Made by a program: the position numbers and the translations under genes
The notes under the pieces: generated by a model
Databases searched by the model: none
The model's input: the letters and a program-made list of their open reading frames with translations, nothing else
What the model was told of the DNA's origin: nothing
Assembly: GCA_028456385.1 (NCBI GenBank)
Contig: JALNQF010000426.1
Location: forward strand, 1 to 31,374
Reading direction: 5' to 3'
Length of the DNA: 31,374 bases
Source: Ophiosphaerella korrae
Lineage: Eukaryota > Ascomycota > Dothideomycetes > Pleosporales > Phaeosphaeriaceae
In this document: positions 1 through 11,749 of the stretch, one piece after another
How the letters are laid out: each line of letters starts with the position of its first letter
Position numbering within the stretch: position 1 is the stretch's first letter

Positions 1-1091
1 GAATTTTAAAATAAAACTATATGTAAAATAAAGTATTTTAGTGTATTAGGATTTATATTAAACTTACTTGTATTAGTCATAGAAATCCGAGCTTTTCTAA
101 CCTCTTTTTTACCCCTTTTTCGATAATATTCAGACCTAGCTCCTTTTCCAGCCTCTATACCGCTTTCATCTGAAAATATTATTTTTCTTAGATTAAATTC
201 TTTATTTTTTAGCCTTTGTAGCTGCTCTTTACTATAACTAACTCTTATAATAGCTTTTTTTTTATTAATTAAAGGCTTTTTATTTGCAATATTAATAGTA
301 TAGCCTTCTTCTTTAATAAAACGTTGTAAGCTCCTAATAGAGATAGTAATGGTATTTTCAAATATTAATCTTTTATTAATTTTCTTAGGACATCTTTCTA
401 AGTCCCTATTTAATTGCCTTTTAGCTCTTGAATTTAACTTCGTAATACGTCTATCTTTTACTTAGCTAATACTAGGAGTATTACAAATCTTTTTATTTAT
501 TCTATTAATAGCGTTTTTAATAGACTTATAATCTTTTTTTAGGATAGTTGATATAGTAGATAAAGGCGTTTTAGCTTTATAAAGAAGGTTAACTTTAGAT
601 TTAAACGTAGAGAGATTTAAGCTTATATTTAAGGATATAGAGAAGATAAAGTAAAAACTATAATCGAAGAAAATTTATAGTAAATAGACTAATAAGTTAG
701 TAATATATTACGTAATATTAGGTCACATGCTAATATAGCTATTTTTTTCTTCTTTCTTTTACTAAAAACTTAGTTAAGAAACCTTAGCTTAAAATTAGGT
801 TACGTAATATAGTCTTTCTATATTAGAGATAGTTTAAATATAAAGGGTTTTTATACGTAATTTAAAAATTTCTATTAAGTTAAATTTTGTATTAAAAAAA
901 GTTCTCTAAACACTTTAAGTCTTAGCTCGATTTTGATTAGTAATCAAAAATCGTAGTAAGCTATATTGATGTGTTTAATATTTTCTTTAAAATTCTTTTT
1001 TAGTTATATTTTTAACTAATATATTCGTAGAGTTATTTTACATTGAAAACTATAACTTTTTTTTAGGCTTTTTTTTCGTGTCACCCTACTG
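1..1091 (-). mobile_element. Tc1/mariner-like DNA transposon, 5' part (truncated by window edge)
   Basis: The element runs right to left. Its terminal inverted repeat begins at 1091 with CAGTAGGGTGACACGAAAA on the minus strand, next to a TA dinucleotide (1092-1093), the usual target of this superfamily. The same terminus occurs at 29842 in the opposite orientation. About 460 bp of leader separates the terminus from the transposase frame. The other end lies outside the window. It is inserted in the pol gene of gypsy copy A, whose reading resumes at 1094. Superfamily assignment rests on the transposase motif and TA target; the family is not determined. Confidence 0.8.
6..630 (-). pseudogene. 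Tc1/mariner-like transposase relic
   Basis: Read on the minus strand, one frame is open from about 630 to a TAA at 8-6, with a single internal TAA at 464-462. It opens with a helix-turn-helix-like stretch (PLSTISTILKKDYKSIKNAI), followed by an arginine/lysine-rich DNA-binding part. Then comes IIFSDESGIEAG (around 190-155), which matches the second catalytic aspartate block of Tc1-type DDE transposases, followed by YYRKRGKK. The final acidic residue of the triad is not seen, because the frame stops near the window edge. CA and TG dinucleotides survive around 60-200, so this stretch is less mutated than the gypsy DNA beside it. Start codon not identified; inactive as read. Confidence 0.7.
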
Positions 1092-1093
1092 TA

Positions 1094-2640
1094 GTAGATA
1101 CCCTAAGTAAAAGACTAGATTTACAAGAAGAAGTAAATACTACTAGTATAGTTCTAGTTAAGAACAAAGAAGGAAACTTAACTCTAAATAAATCTAAGAT
1201 AGCTATAACACTTAAAAGAAAAAGTAGAAAGATAAACAAATAGATTTAGAAGGAAATAGAGAAAGCCTCTAAAAAAAATAAAGAAACTAGAAATCTAAGA
1301 TAGATTTACAAGGGCCTATAGAAGAATATATATCCTAAGTAAGATTTAAAGAGAATTTCTATAAAGATTCTATAAGTTACTAGTATATAGATACTAAGGA
1401 ATTAAGAAAACGCTAAATAGATTATTAAGAGATTACTACATCCTAAGAGTAAAACAACTAGTAGAAGAAGTACTACAAAATTATATAGAATACTATAGAA
1501 ATAAGTATAATAGGAATACACTATATAGATTATTATAACTAGTTAAAGTTCTAAAATATCTTTAGAGAGTTATTATAATAGACTTTATTACAAAGTTGCC
1601 TAAATTAAAAGACCTAATATTAGGAGTTAAGTATAATAGAATTCTAATAATAGTAGATAAACTTATAAAGTACTTATACTTTAGACTATATAAAGAAAAG
1701 AGTAAGATAGAGGTTACTATATATTAGGTTCTAGGGACTATAGTAAGCTAGTATAGTATTCTAGATAAGATTATTATAGATAAAGATATACGATTTATAT
1801 TAAAACTATAGAGAATAATAATAGTGTAATTAGGAATACAATATTAAATATTAATAGCGTATTATCTACAAATAGATAGATAATTAGAATACATAAACTA
1901 GATAGTAGAGTAGTACTTAAGATACTACTTTAACTACAACTAAAATAATTAGGTATAGCTACTACCTATAGTATAGCTAGTATACAATACTATAAAGAAT
2001 ATAGTAATAAGAGTATTACTCTTCTTTATAAATTATAGATTTAATCCTAATATATACTAGATACTAAGATATATAGAGTCTTAGACTCTAAAAGGAGAAA
2101 ACTTTGTAAATAGAATAAAAGAAATATATAATTAGTTAAGATAGGATACTAAATTCTTATATAATTATATAGCAAAGTACTATAATAAAAAATATAAGGA
2201 AAGACCCTAATTTAGAGAGGGAGAAAAAGTATAGTTAGTCTAAAGAAATATTAAAAGTAAACAAGCTAGTCTAAAATTAGACTACATAAAAATAAGACTA
2301 TACAAGATTAAGAAGAAGATTATACTAGTTATATTTAAATTAAAACTACTAAGTAAGATAAAGATATACTTAACCTTTACGTAGTACTACTTAAGATAGT
2401 ACTATAAAATATAGAACTACTAGTATATAAAGTAGATACGTATAGAGAATAAGAAGAATAAGAAGTTAAAGAAATCCTAGTATACTAATTCTATAATAGA
2501 AGAAACTACTACTTAGTAAAATAGATAGGTATAGACAAGAAAGGGTAACTATAGGAAGATATATAGGAACTAGAAGATAACCTTAATTACTTTAAGAAAC
2601 TAGAGGAGTACTAAAGTTAAAACCCCTTAGACTACCTTAT
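1094..2640 (+). pseudogene. Gypsy pol relic: integrase and chromodomain (copy A)
   Basis: The frame starts in the linker after RNase H (RLDLQEEVNTTSIVLVKNK). Near 1570-1690 the integrase core is recognisable: DFITKLPKLKDLILG, then ILIIVDKLIKYLYF. Near 1835-1920 is the AYHPQTDGQTER region in mutated form. A degraded chromodomain follows at about 2420-2620. Stops are almost all TAA or TAG at positions where the family has Q or W, as RIP produces, and there are also frame changes. Copies C and D read the same way. Non-functional. Confidence 0.8.
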
Positions 2641-2880
2641 AGTAAGCTAAGAAAGCTAATATTACTACTACTAAATAGAGAGGTAATAGTAATACTTAAT
2701 ATAACAAGAGCTAGAGTAGCCCTAACTATATTATTAAAGTCTAACTTAGCCTCTATCGTATAAGACTATTTAGATAACTTAGTATTATTATAAGCCTTTA
2801 TCTTATAAAGACGCTTAATATAAGAATAAAGCTCTACTAGCTTATAAAGAGTTAGCTTATATTTAGCCTTAGCCTTAGTA
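2596..2880 (-). other. Antisense frame in the 3' region of gypsy copy A
   Basis: On the strand opposite to pol, ~95 codons read with only two stops (TAG, TAA). The pattern is rich in K, L and E and coiled-coil-like (RLYKIKAYNNTKLSK, then EAKLDFNNIVRATLA). The same frame is readable at matching spacing in copy C (4783-5010, plus strand) and copy D (7171-7483, plus strand). A sense frame through the same DNA is also fairly open, so coding on this strand is not proven. Confidence 0.3.
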
Positions 2881-3267
2881 AGCTATAATAATAGTTACGC
2901 TTAAGCTTTATTAATAGCTCTCCCTATATAATTTAGTAGAAAATAATTATATAGTAATTCAATACTTATACTCTATAAGTAAAATACCTAATAAAGTATA
3001 TTTATATTAAATATTAGTAAGAATATACTTATTATAATATTTACTATCCTTTAAAGATATAAGATATAAAAGACCTAACTTAGCGCAATAATAAAAAAGA
3101 AATATCTTAACTCTATTACAAATAATATAAGCTATAAGAAGAAGCTTATTACGCTAGGAACAAGAAGGTATAAAGAGTAATAAGGAACTAGAGATTAATA
3201 AAGAAATAGGACTAATAACCTTAGCCCTAAGATAGAGAAATAAAAACTTACCTAAAGGAAGAAATAG

Positions 3268-3713
3268 TGTTATAGCTATAATAAGAGAAAGCTAGATAGA
3301 GCTAATTAGCCTAATAATAGAAGATAACAATACATATAACCTATAGGTAGATAAACCTAATTAGGAAACTTACTATAACCTAGATACGTAATAAATTTAT
3401 AAATTTACAATCTTAGTAAATACAAAGTTATAAAGCTAGTACGTAATAAATTTATAAATTTAGAATCTTAGTAAATATAAAGTTATAAAGCTAGTAAAAT
3501 CTATAGGTATATAGATAAGTAGGATGCGCATTATTAGGATAGTATTAGCAATCTAATCTTTAACCTAGAACGCTAATACTTAACATTATACACATAAATT
3601 AACTATTATTTATAGTTATTACCTAATTATAATATAAACCTTTAGTATTACCTTCTAATCTACTAATACCCTAGAAGGTTATTAGGAAGTCGACCCTAGT
3701 AAGCCCTATTACA
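3268..3713 (+). repeat. LTR A (3' LTR of gypsy copy A)
   Basis: 446 bp, beginning TGTTATAGCTATAATAAG and ending CCCTATTACA, so it keeps the TG...CA ends of a retroviral LTR. The first 16 bases form a near-palindrome. It is preceded by a polypurine tract (CCTAAAGGAAGAAATAG). It contains a 55-bp tandem duplication at 3385-3494. The same duplicated cassette is in LTR C on the other strand, so A and C belong to one subfamily. Confidence 0.85.
3385..3494. repeat. 55-bp tandem duplication inside LTR A
   Basis: Two units, 3385-3439 and 3440-3494, each starting TACGTAATAAATTTATAAAT and ending near AAAGTTATAAAGCTA. They differ at a few positions. LTR C carries the equivalent duplication at 17921-18030. 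Confidence 0.85.
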
Positions 3714-3747
3714 AGGAAAATAAAGATCTACCTAGAAGAGGGGATAG
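3714..3747 (+). other. Stub of gypsy internal DNA with polypurine tract, between LTR A and LTR B
   Basis: Thirty-four bases ending CCTAGAAGAGGGGATAG. They match the sequence before LTR A and before the 3' LTR of D (minus strand, 6803-6787), which marks them as the 3' end of an internal region with its plus-strand priming tract. The simplest reading is that copy A inserted about 30 bp upstream of the 3' LTR of another element (B), whose body lies outside the window. Confidence 0.65.
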
Positions 3748-4203
3748 TATTATAGCTATAACAAGAGAAATAGGGATAGAACTAATTAGCCCTACACTAA
3801 GTGCTAACGAAGTATAGGGCGAGCAAGGTAATAACTTAGACTAGGAAATAACTTATAACTAGGATACGTAGAGATAATCTATAATTACGTGCAATAGATT
3901 AATAACACGTAGAGGTAATCTATAATTACGTGTAATAGATTAGTAATATATAGAGATAATCTATAGTCTAATACTATAGATTAAGAGTAAAATATAGGTA
4001 TATAGTTAGTAATAATATATATTATTAGGATAGTATTAGTAATCTAATCTTTAACCTAGAACGCTAATACTTAATATTGTATACACAAATTAACTATTAT
4101 TTATAGTTATTACTTAATTATAACACGAGCTTTTGTTATTAACTTTTAATCTACTAACACCCTAATAGGTTATTAGGAAGTTAACTCTAGTAACCCTATT
4201 ATA
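3748..4203 (+). repeat. LTR B (second plus-strand gypsy LTR)
   Basis: 456 bp, same family and orientation as LTR A, with ends mutated to TA...TA (TATTATAGC...CCTATTATA). Its central cassette is different: three degenerate units built on GATAATCTATAATTACGTG, at about 3872-3990. Immediately right of it, minus-strand internal DNA of copy C begins, so the two elements meet head to head. Confidence 0.8.
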
Positions 4204-4780
4204 GATAGGTTTTTATTTTCTTACCCTAAGGCTAAAGTTATTTATCTAGTTTCTTTATTAATATAGAGTTCTATTGCAAGCTATAAAGCGTAGTTAGAAA
4301 GTAATTAATAGATCTATTAACTATAGAGAGCTTTACTTAAACTAGCTAATATACTTATATAGAGCTAAGAGAGTAGTATATACTTATACTATAGAGAGCT
4401 CTAATAGGCTTGCTTATACTAAGCTAAGTACTAAGCTACGCTTATACGTACGTACTTATAATAAGTTCTTTATCCTCTCTCTCTCTATCTACTAAGTTTA
4501 CTATTTATTATCTTTAATTAGTAGATCGCGTATTACACTATAGTATTATAATATTTCTTTATTTTTATTATAAGTCTTTAAACCCTCTATTAGTTTATCT
4601 TTCTATAAAGTATAGTAAATCTTATAAGGTATATATTTATACTAATACTTATTTATCTTATAATATATCTAGTATATCTCTAGTAGATTATAGGTTAATA
4701 ATACTTATTTGTGTATTTATACTTATTTGTAATAGAGAGAGCTATTAACTATACTTACGAATAACAATCTATATAGATTG
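4204..4780. other. 3' noncoding region of gypsy copy C
   Basis: RIP-mutated DNA homologous to the stretch between polypurine tract and chromodomain in copy D (6787-7180). I see no reading frame I would call coding, beyond the antisense frame that starts near 4783. Confidence 0.5.
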
Positions 4781-5039
4781 TAGAGGCTAAAAAAGAATAT
4801 AATTAGATTCTAAGTATATAAGTAAAAAATTATACTTGTCTAGTTTATCTTTATAAGATAAAAGCCCTAAATAATAAAAAGTCTATTATATAGTCTATTT
4901 TCTTAGAATCTAAGCTTAACTTTAAGGCTATAGTAGAGGCTACTCTAGCTCCTACTATATTAAGTACGTCTAACGCCTCTCTACCTATTACTAATAGCGT
5001 AAGCTTTTACTATTTACTACTCCTCTAGTTTTTTAAGAT

Positions 5040-6362
5040 AGTTAAGGTTGTTTTCTAGTTCTTATATATCTTCCTATAGTTACCTTTTCTTGTTTATACT
5101 TATCTATTTTACTAAGTAGTAGCTTCTTCTATTATAGAACTAATATACTAGGATTTCTTTAACTTCTTAGTCTTCTTATTCTCTATATATATCTACTTTA
5201 TATACTAGTAATTCTACATTCTATAGTACTTTTTCTAGTAGTACTATATAGAATATTAGGTATATCTTTATCTTACTTAGTAGATTTAGTCTAAATATAA
5301 CTAGTATAACTTTCTTCTTAATTTTATATAGTCTTATTTTTATATAATCTAGTTTTAAACTATATTCTTTACTCTTAATATTTTTCTATACTAATAATAC
5401 TTTTTCTTTTTTTTTAAATTAGGGTCTCTCTTTATATTTCTTATTATAGTACTTTACTATATAATTATATAAGAATTCTATATATTATCTTAGTTAGTTA
5501 TATATTTCTTTTATTCTATTTGTAAAGTTTACTCTTCTTAAAGACTAAGACTCTATATTTCTTAGTATTCTATATATATTAGGATTAAATCTATAGTAAA
5601 TAAAAAAAAGTACTACTTCTATTATTATATTCTTTGCGCTATTAGATACTAACTATACTATAAGTAGTAGCTATACCTAATTGTTTTAATTGTAGTTAAG
5701 GTAGTATTTTAGGTATTATTCTACTATCTAGTTTATACGTTCTAACTATCTATCTATTTATAGATAATACTCTATTAATATTTAATATTATATTCCTAAT
5801 TATACTATTATTGTTCCCTATAGTTATAATATAAATGTTATATCTTAATCTATAATTATCTTATCTAGAATACTATATTAGCTTACTATAGTCTTAAGAA
5901 CCTAATATATAGTAACTTCTATCTTACTTTTCTCTTTATATAGCCTAAAGTATATATACTTTATAAGCTTATCTACTATTATTAAGGTTCTATTATATTA
6001 AACTCTTAATACTAAGTCTTTTAACTTAAGTAACTTTATAATAAAGTCTATTGTAATAACTCTCTATAAACGCTCTAGTATTTTAACTAGTTGTAGTATT
6101 CTATATAGTATATACTTATTATACTTATTTCTATAATATTCTATATACTCTCTTAGTACTTTTTCTACTAGTTATCTTGCTTTTAGGATATAAAAGTCTC
6201 TTAAGAGTCTATTTAGTATTTTTTTAATTCTCTAGTATCTATCTACTAGTAATTTATAGAATTATTATATAAATTCTCTTTAAATCTTACCTAAGACGTA
6301 TATCTTCCTATAAGCTTTTGTAAGTCTATCTTAGGTTTTAAGTTTTTCTATTTCTTTAGAGG
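5040..6362 (-). pseudogene. Gypsy pol relic: integrase and chromodomain (copy C)
   Basis: Read on the minus strand, the integrase core is visible near 6080-5950 (IDFIIKLLKLKDLVL, then IIVDKLIKYIYFRLY). The region C-terminal of the core follows, then the chromodomain to about 5050. The N-terminal part of pol continues beyond the inserted element D at 13390. Stops are dense and of RIP type (TAA/TAG); the frame also shifts. Non-functional. Confidence 0.75.
6358..6362. repeat. Target-site duplication of element D (left copy)
   Basis: AGAGG immediately left of the D LTR; the identical five bases lie at 13385-13389 immediately right of the other LTR. Joining the flanks restores a continuous copy C reading that matches D's own pol, confirming insertion into C. 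Confidence 0.95.
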
Positions 6363-6786
6363 TGTAATAGGCTACCTATTGTCGACTATAGGTACCTAAA
6401 ATAAAGGTTAGTAGATTAGGAGGTAATAACAAAAGCTTGTGTTAGGATCTATAATAACTATAAATAATAGAAGATGTTTTGCAACTATCTTGTATTAGCG
6501 TTCTATAGTTAATAGATTAAATTGCTAATACTATCCTAATAATACGTATCTTACTAGCTATATACTTATTATAATCTGTAATCTATATTTACTAAGATAA
6601 GTAGATTATAGATTATAATCTATAATCTATAGTTACTAAGAGTCTATAGATTATAGATTACCTTAGGTATCTTAGTTGTGTGTAGTTTCCTAATTAAGGT
6701 CGTTACCCTACTCGTCCTATGCTTCGTCAGCGCCTAGATTAAGGCTAATTAGTTCTATCTCGATTTCTTCTATTACACCTGTAACA
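6363..6786 (-). repeat. 3' LTR of gypsy D
   Basis: 424 bp, TGTAATAGG...CTGTAACA on the plus strand. It matches 12961-13384 over its full length without an obvious indel; the differences I checked are transitions. It contains a perfect 26-base palindrome (AGATTATAGATTA and its complement) around 6601-6632, and the outermost bases of its 5' end (6771-6786) form a hairpin-like near-palindrome. Confidence 0.95.
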
Positions 6787-6803
6787 CTATCTCTCTTTCT
6801 AGG
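6787..6803 (-). promoter_or_regulatory. Polypurine tract of gypsy D
   Basis: On the minus strand CCTAGAAAGAGAGATAG lies directly before the 3' LTR, the position of the primer for plus-strand DNA synthesis. Equivalent tracts precede LTR A and LTR B. Confidence 0.8.
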
Positions 6804-7170
6804 TAGGTCCTAGTTTTCCTATCCTAGAGCTAGAGTTATTAGTCTAGTTTCTTTGTTAATATAGAGTTCTTTATCCTCCCTTATACCTATTTTATCTATA
6901 CGTCGTCGCTACCTTCTTACTAATCGCGTATTACGTAATAGTGTTAAAATGTTTCTTTGCTCTTGTTGTACTTCTCCTAAATTAAACTCTAAGTCTCTTC
7001 CTTATATTATTTCTATAAACAATAGTAGAGCTTATAAAGTATATATCTATATAAATATGCGTAGTTCTTATAACGTGTTTAGCGTTTCTCTTTCTAAGTG
7101 TAAGTTTATTATACTTATTCTTGCGTCTAGGCTTAACGATAATAGGGAAAGCTATTAACTAGACTTAAGA

Positions 7171-7483
7171 GAAATTACTATCTTAAATTATAGAGGCTAA
7201 AGCTAAGTGTAAGCGTATCTAGGAGCTTGTATAGAGTAAGCTAGTAGAGAATTAAGCTTATCTCTCTTATCTTTATAAGATAAAGGCCTTAAATAATAAG
7301 AAATTAGCTAAGTAGTTAGTAGCTCTAGAAGCTAAGCTAGACTTAGATAAGGCGTTTAATATCGTTGCAGTAGGTCTTGTACTAAACGTCTCTATTATCT
7401 CTCTATCTATTATTAGTAATATTAGTTCTCTTAGTTTACTGCTAGGCGTTCTAGAAGGTTTTAATTTTAGAACTCTTTTAGTT
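7171..7483 (+). other. Antisense frame in the 3' region of gypsy D
   Basis: Plus-strand frame opposite to gag-pol. It reads EAKAKCKRI, then YLSYLYKIKALNNKKLAK, then ALEAKLDLDKAFNIVAVGL, with four stops before 7320 (TAG/TAA) and none in the last 50 codons. The composition suggests a coiled coil. It overlaps the end of the chromodomain on the other strand. The matching frame is seen in copies A and C. A partly open sense frame exists too, so this is a candidate, not a gene call. A 69-codon frame at 6949-7158 lies just upstream but is not in phase. Confidence 0.3.
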
Positions 7484-7489
7484 TCTTAG

Positions 7490-10400
7490 GGTAATTAAGG
7501 TTGTCTTCTAGCTCCTATATTTTTTCCTAAAGTTATCCTTTTCTATCTATACTTATCTATTCTACTAAGTAGTAATTTCTTCTATTATAGAACTAGTGCT
7601 ATAAGATTTTTTTAACTTCTTATTCTTCTTATTCTCTATACGTATTTACTTTATACACTAGTAGTTCTATATTCTATAGTACTTGTTCTAGTAGGGCTAC
7701 GTAGAATATTAGGTGTATCCTTATCTTATTTAGTAGCTTTAATCTAAATATAACTAGTATAACTTCTTTCTTAATTTTGTATAGTCTTATCTTAATATAG
7801 TCTAATTTTAAACTTAGGTGTTTACTCTTAATATTTTTTCGTACTAACTATACTTTTTCTCTTTCTCTAAATTAGGGTCCTTTTTTATACTTCTTGTTAT
7901 AGTACTTTACTATATAATTATGTAAGAATTCTACGTCTTGTCTTAGTTAATTATATATATCTTTAAGTTTATTAGCGAAGTTTTCTCCTCTTAGAGACTA
8001 AGAAATCTAGTTTCTTAGTATTTAGTATATATTAGGCTTAAATCTATAGTTTGTAAAGAAGGGTAATACTCCTATTACTATATTCTTTATACTGTTGTAT
8101 ACTAGCTGTGCTATAGGTAGTAACTGTACCTAGTTGTTTTAGTTGTAGTTAAGGTAGTATCTTAAGTATTATTCTACTATCTAATTTATTCTTTCTAACT
8201 ATTTATCTATTTATAGTCGATATACTATAGATATTACGTACTATATTCTTAATTACGCTATTATTGTTCCCTATAGTTTTAATGTAAATCGTATATCTCT
8301 ATCTATAATAATCTTGTCTAGTAGTCTATATTAACTAATTACTATTCCTAAGACCTAGTATATAGTAACTTCTATCCTACTCTTCTCTTTATATAGTTAG
8401 AAGTATATGTACTTTGTAAGCTTGTCTACTATTATTATAATTCTATTATATTTAGCTCCTAATATTAGGTCTCTAGACCTTAGTAGTTTTGTAATAAAGT
8501 CTATCGTAATAACTTTCTATAGTTATTCTAGTGTTTCTACTAGTTGTAATATTTTGTATAGTGTATATTTATTATATTTGTTTTTGTAGTATTCTATATA
8601 ATCTTATAGTACTTCTATTACTAGTTGTCTTGCTTTTAGAATATAGTATTCTCGTAGTAGTCTATCTAATGTTTTTTTAATTCCTTAATAACTATATACT
8701 AGTAATTTATAGAATTGACGTATAAATTCTCTTTAAATCTTGTTTAGAATATATATTCTTCTATAAGCTTATATAAATCCTTCTTAGATTTCTAGTTTTT
8801 CTATTTCTTTAGATGCTTCCTGCGTTGTTTTCTAAATCTATTTGTTTAGTTCGCTACTTGTTCTTTTAAGTGTTGTAGCTATTTTAGGCGTATTTAGGAC
8901 TAAGTGTCCTTCTTTGTTTTTAACTAGGACTATACTAGTAGCGCTTACTTCTTCCTATAAGTCTAGTCTTCTGCTAAGAGTATCTATAAACTAATTGTTT
9001 TTTCCTTTTGTATATATAATTTCTATATTAAATGTTAATAGGAATTTCTACTATCTTATATATTATTGTAATAGTTCTTTGTTTATTATAAATCCTATAA
9101 GATTCTTATAGTCTGTATAGACCTTTGTCTAGTACTTTACTCCTTATAGGTATACTCTCTATTACTTAAATACTTTGTAGATTACTAGTATTTCTTTGTT
9201 ATAGATTAGGTAGTTAAGTTCTACTATCTTTATCTTTTTAGAGAAGTATTTAACTAAGTGTTCTTTATTAGTCTCTAGGTCTTCTTGTATTAGTACTATT
9301 CTGTAGACTAAGTTAGATATATCTATTTTTACTATCGCTAGTAGGTCTAGGTTATATATTCTAATAACTAGATTTTCTATAAACTTCCTTTTAATCTTTC
9401 TAAATACTTTGTCGTATTCCTTTATCTATTTAAATAGCGTGTCTTTCTTTATAAGTCTTGTTATTAGTTTTATATCTTTAGACTATCCTACTATTAACTT
9501 TCTATAAAAGTTAGCTAGCCTATAAAATTATTGTACTTCTTTTAGGTTTCTTAGAGTTAGCTATTTGTTAATTAATCTAATCTTTTCTAGGTTAATCCTA
9601 ATCTTTCCTAGTTTAATAATAAATCTAAGGAAATCTATTTTCTTTGTATAGAACTCGCATTTTCTTATTTTAAGAAATAGTTTGTTTTCTACTAGTTTCT
9701 CTAGTACTCTATATATATGTTGCACGTGTTCTTCTTCTATTTCTAAGAATATAAGGATGTTGTCTAAGTATGTAAATATAAATATATCTAAGTACTCTCT
9801 TAGTACTATATTAATTCTTTTTTAGAATACTGCTAGTGCGTTTATTAAGCTAAATAGTATAACTAGGTATTTATATAGTCTATATTATGTTCTAAATACT
9901 ATCTTCTATTTATTACCTTCTTTAATCCTAATTTAGTAGTAGGCGTTTTAAATATCTAACTTTGTAAAAATCTTTACTCTTTATAGTCTATCTTACATTC
10001 TATCTATTTATAGTAGTAGGTATTAGTTTTTATTAGTAATTGCGTTAGTTTTCCTAAAATCTACGTAGAGTCTCTTATTACTTATTTCTTTTTTATCTAC
10101 AAATATTAGTCTATATACTACTAAGGATTTAGATTCTCTTATCTATCCTTTCTTTATTGCGTTTTAGATAAATATTTATTTAATTTTAGATTCTTCTTCT
10201 ATTTTCTAGTAGACTAGGCTCTATCCTGTATTTTTGCCTTCTTCTATTTCTATCGCTAAGTCCTATAGTTAATGTTCTAGAAAGTAGTCTTCTAGTTTGT
10301 TAAGCTATTTTTCCTATTTCTTGTATTCTTCTAAGAATTCTCTTTTGTGTGTGCTTATGTTAACTTTTAATATATCTTGTCTAGGGTAGTTAACTTCTCT

Positions 10401-11700
10401 TGTTCTTTAATTAATTCTTAGGTTAGTTATCTATAACTATAGCATTCCTAATATTATATCTTGTTTATTGTTAATTGTCGTTATATCTATAACTATATTC
10501 TTAATTTCTAGTCCTTCTATTTTTAGTATTAAAGGTACTATCTTAAACTATATAGGTTTCTAGAATAGTTTTCCTTTAATTATACTTAGTTGTTAAGGAT
10601 ATTTCTTTGTTATATACCTTATTTCTTGTATTTCTATAAACTTCTTTAATATAAAGTTCTTTGTAGCTCTACTATTAATTATTAATTATACTTCTTTCCT
10701 TTAGTATATACCTATTTCTATAATGTGTAGGCTTCCTATACCTTCTAGCTTTTCTTACTTTAGTAACTTATTAAATTGTCTATCTTTCTAGGGCTATAGC
10801 CCTATTTTAAGTTTGTGTTCTTCGTGCTTAGGATATTTATTATTTGTATATTTGTACTATAGTCCTCCTTAGACGTATTTTTTAGATAGTTTTAAGCTAG
10901 GTCTTACTACTACGTATCTATCTTCTAGGGTTATTTCTTATCCTTAGATGTCTTCTACTATAATTACTCTCGTGTAGTTATAGCCTCTCTTTCTTATAGG
11001 CTATACGTTGTTATTCGCTTTAGGGTTTCTATATATAATATAATTCTTATCTAGGTATAATATCTATAATACTTTAAAGTGTGCTAGATACTTTAGATCT
11101 ATTATTTTATTATCCCCTTCCTAGTACTTGCCTTTGTTAGGTGTATTTATTGTTAGGATATAGTATACTACTAGTACTCTTAGTGTATAGGCTTTATTAA
11201 TCTATTGCATCTTCTTTACAAGGTCTTACTATTCTTTTAATATAGGTATTCTTCTTACTATAACTATATATTACTTTATCTATTCTTAAAATAGTATAAA
11301 CTTAGTTTCTTTAGGATTACGTTCTTTCTAGTCTTTGTACGCTTCCTCTATACTTATAATTATTAAGTATGTTTAAACGAACTTCTATTCTTTGTTTTAT
11401 TCTTCTATATTTATTATTATATAGCTATTATAACTATGTATTATTAGCTAGGTATATTCTATATCTCTTATACTAACTTACTTCTTACTTCCTCGCAGTT
11501 CTTTAGAGGTAGTCGTAGTAGTCTCTTTATCTAGTGCCTATTCTTCGGCCTAGATTAATAGTACTAGGGGCTCTTCCCCTTCTAAATCTTCTATTAGTAA
11601 GTCTATTACTTGTGCTATTTCTTTTAGCTAAGCTTTTGTTCTATTTTCCTTTGTTATAGCTACTTTCTATCTCTATTATAGGAAGTATCCTACTCCCTAT
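7490..11700 (-). pseudogene. Gypsy pol relic (copy D): protease, RT, RNase H, integrase, chromodomain
   Basis: Minus strand, high to low coordinates. Protease at ~10700-10430 (INSRATKNFILKKF, where the family has DSGAT; then DIILGML and NYPRQDILKV). RT with the metal-binding box near 9790-9750 read as YLDNILIFL, where YLDD is expected (a G-to-A change). RNase H near 9430-9000 (KVYTDYKNLIGFI). Linker RRLDLQEEVSATSIVLVKNK near 8960. Integrase core near 8520-8390, chromodomain ~7700-7500. Long stretches are free of stops; those present are TAG/TAA at expected Q or W. Boundaries with gag are approximate. Confidence 0.85.
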
Positions 11701-11749
11701 TTACTAGAAAGATATATATAGTAGTTATCTTTATAACAAAAGGTCTAAT

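Larger units (their letters stand above)
1094..3713 (+). mobile_element. Ty3/gypsy LTR retrotransposon copy A (3' portion)
   Basis: This is the 3' part of a plus-strand gypsy element. It enters at the RNase H-integrase linker, directly after the Tc1-like insertion, and ends with LTR A. Order: integrase, chromodomain, a ~600 bp region of unclear coding status, a polypurine tract (3251-3267), LTR. It is homologous to copies C and D, which are on the other strand. Its gag, protease and RT would lie left of the Tc1-like element, outside the window. Heavy CA-to-TA mutation has broken all frames. Confidence 0.85.
4204..6362 (-). mobile_element. Ty3/gypsy copy C, 3' segment (left of nested element D)
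   Basis: Minus-strand internal DNA from just inside the 3' end of copy C (4204) up to the D insertion point (6362). From right to left it holds the integrase N-terminal part, integrase core, chromodomain (~5050-5250) and the 3' region with the antisense frame. The 3' LTR of C is missing: LTR B abuts here, so the C terminus was displaced or deleted. RIP mutation is heavier than in D. Confidence 0.8.

Noticed and set aside
6600..6660. CRISPR-like array from repeated GATTATA units
   Set aside because: These are palindromic LTR repeats in a eukaryotic retrotransposon, without spacers.
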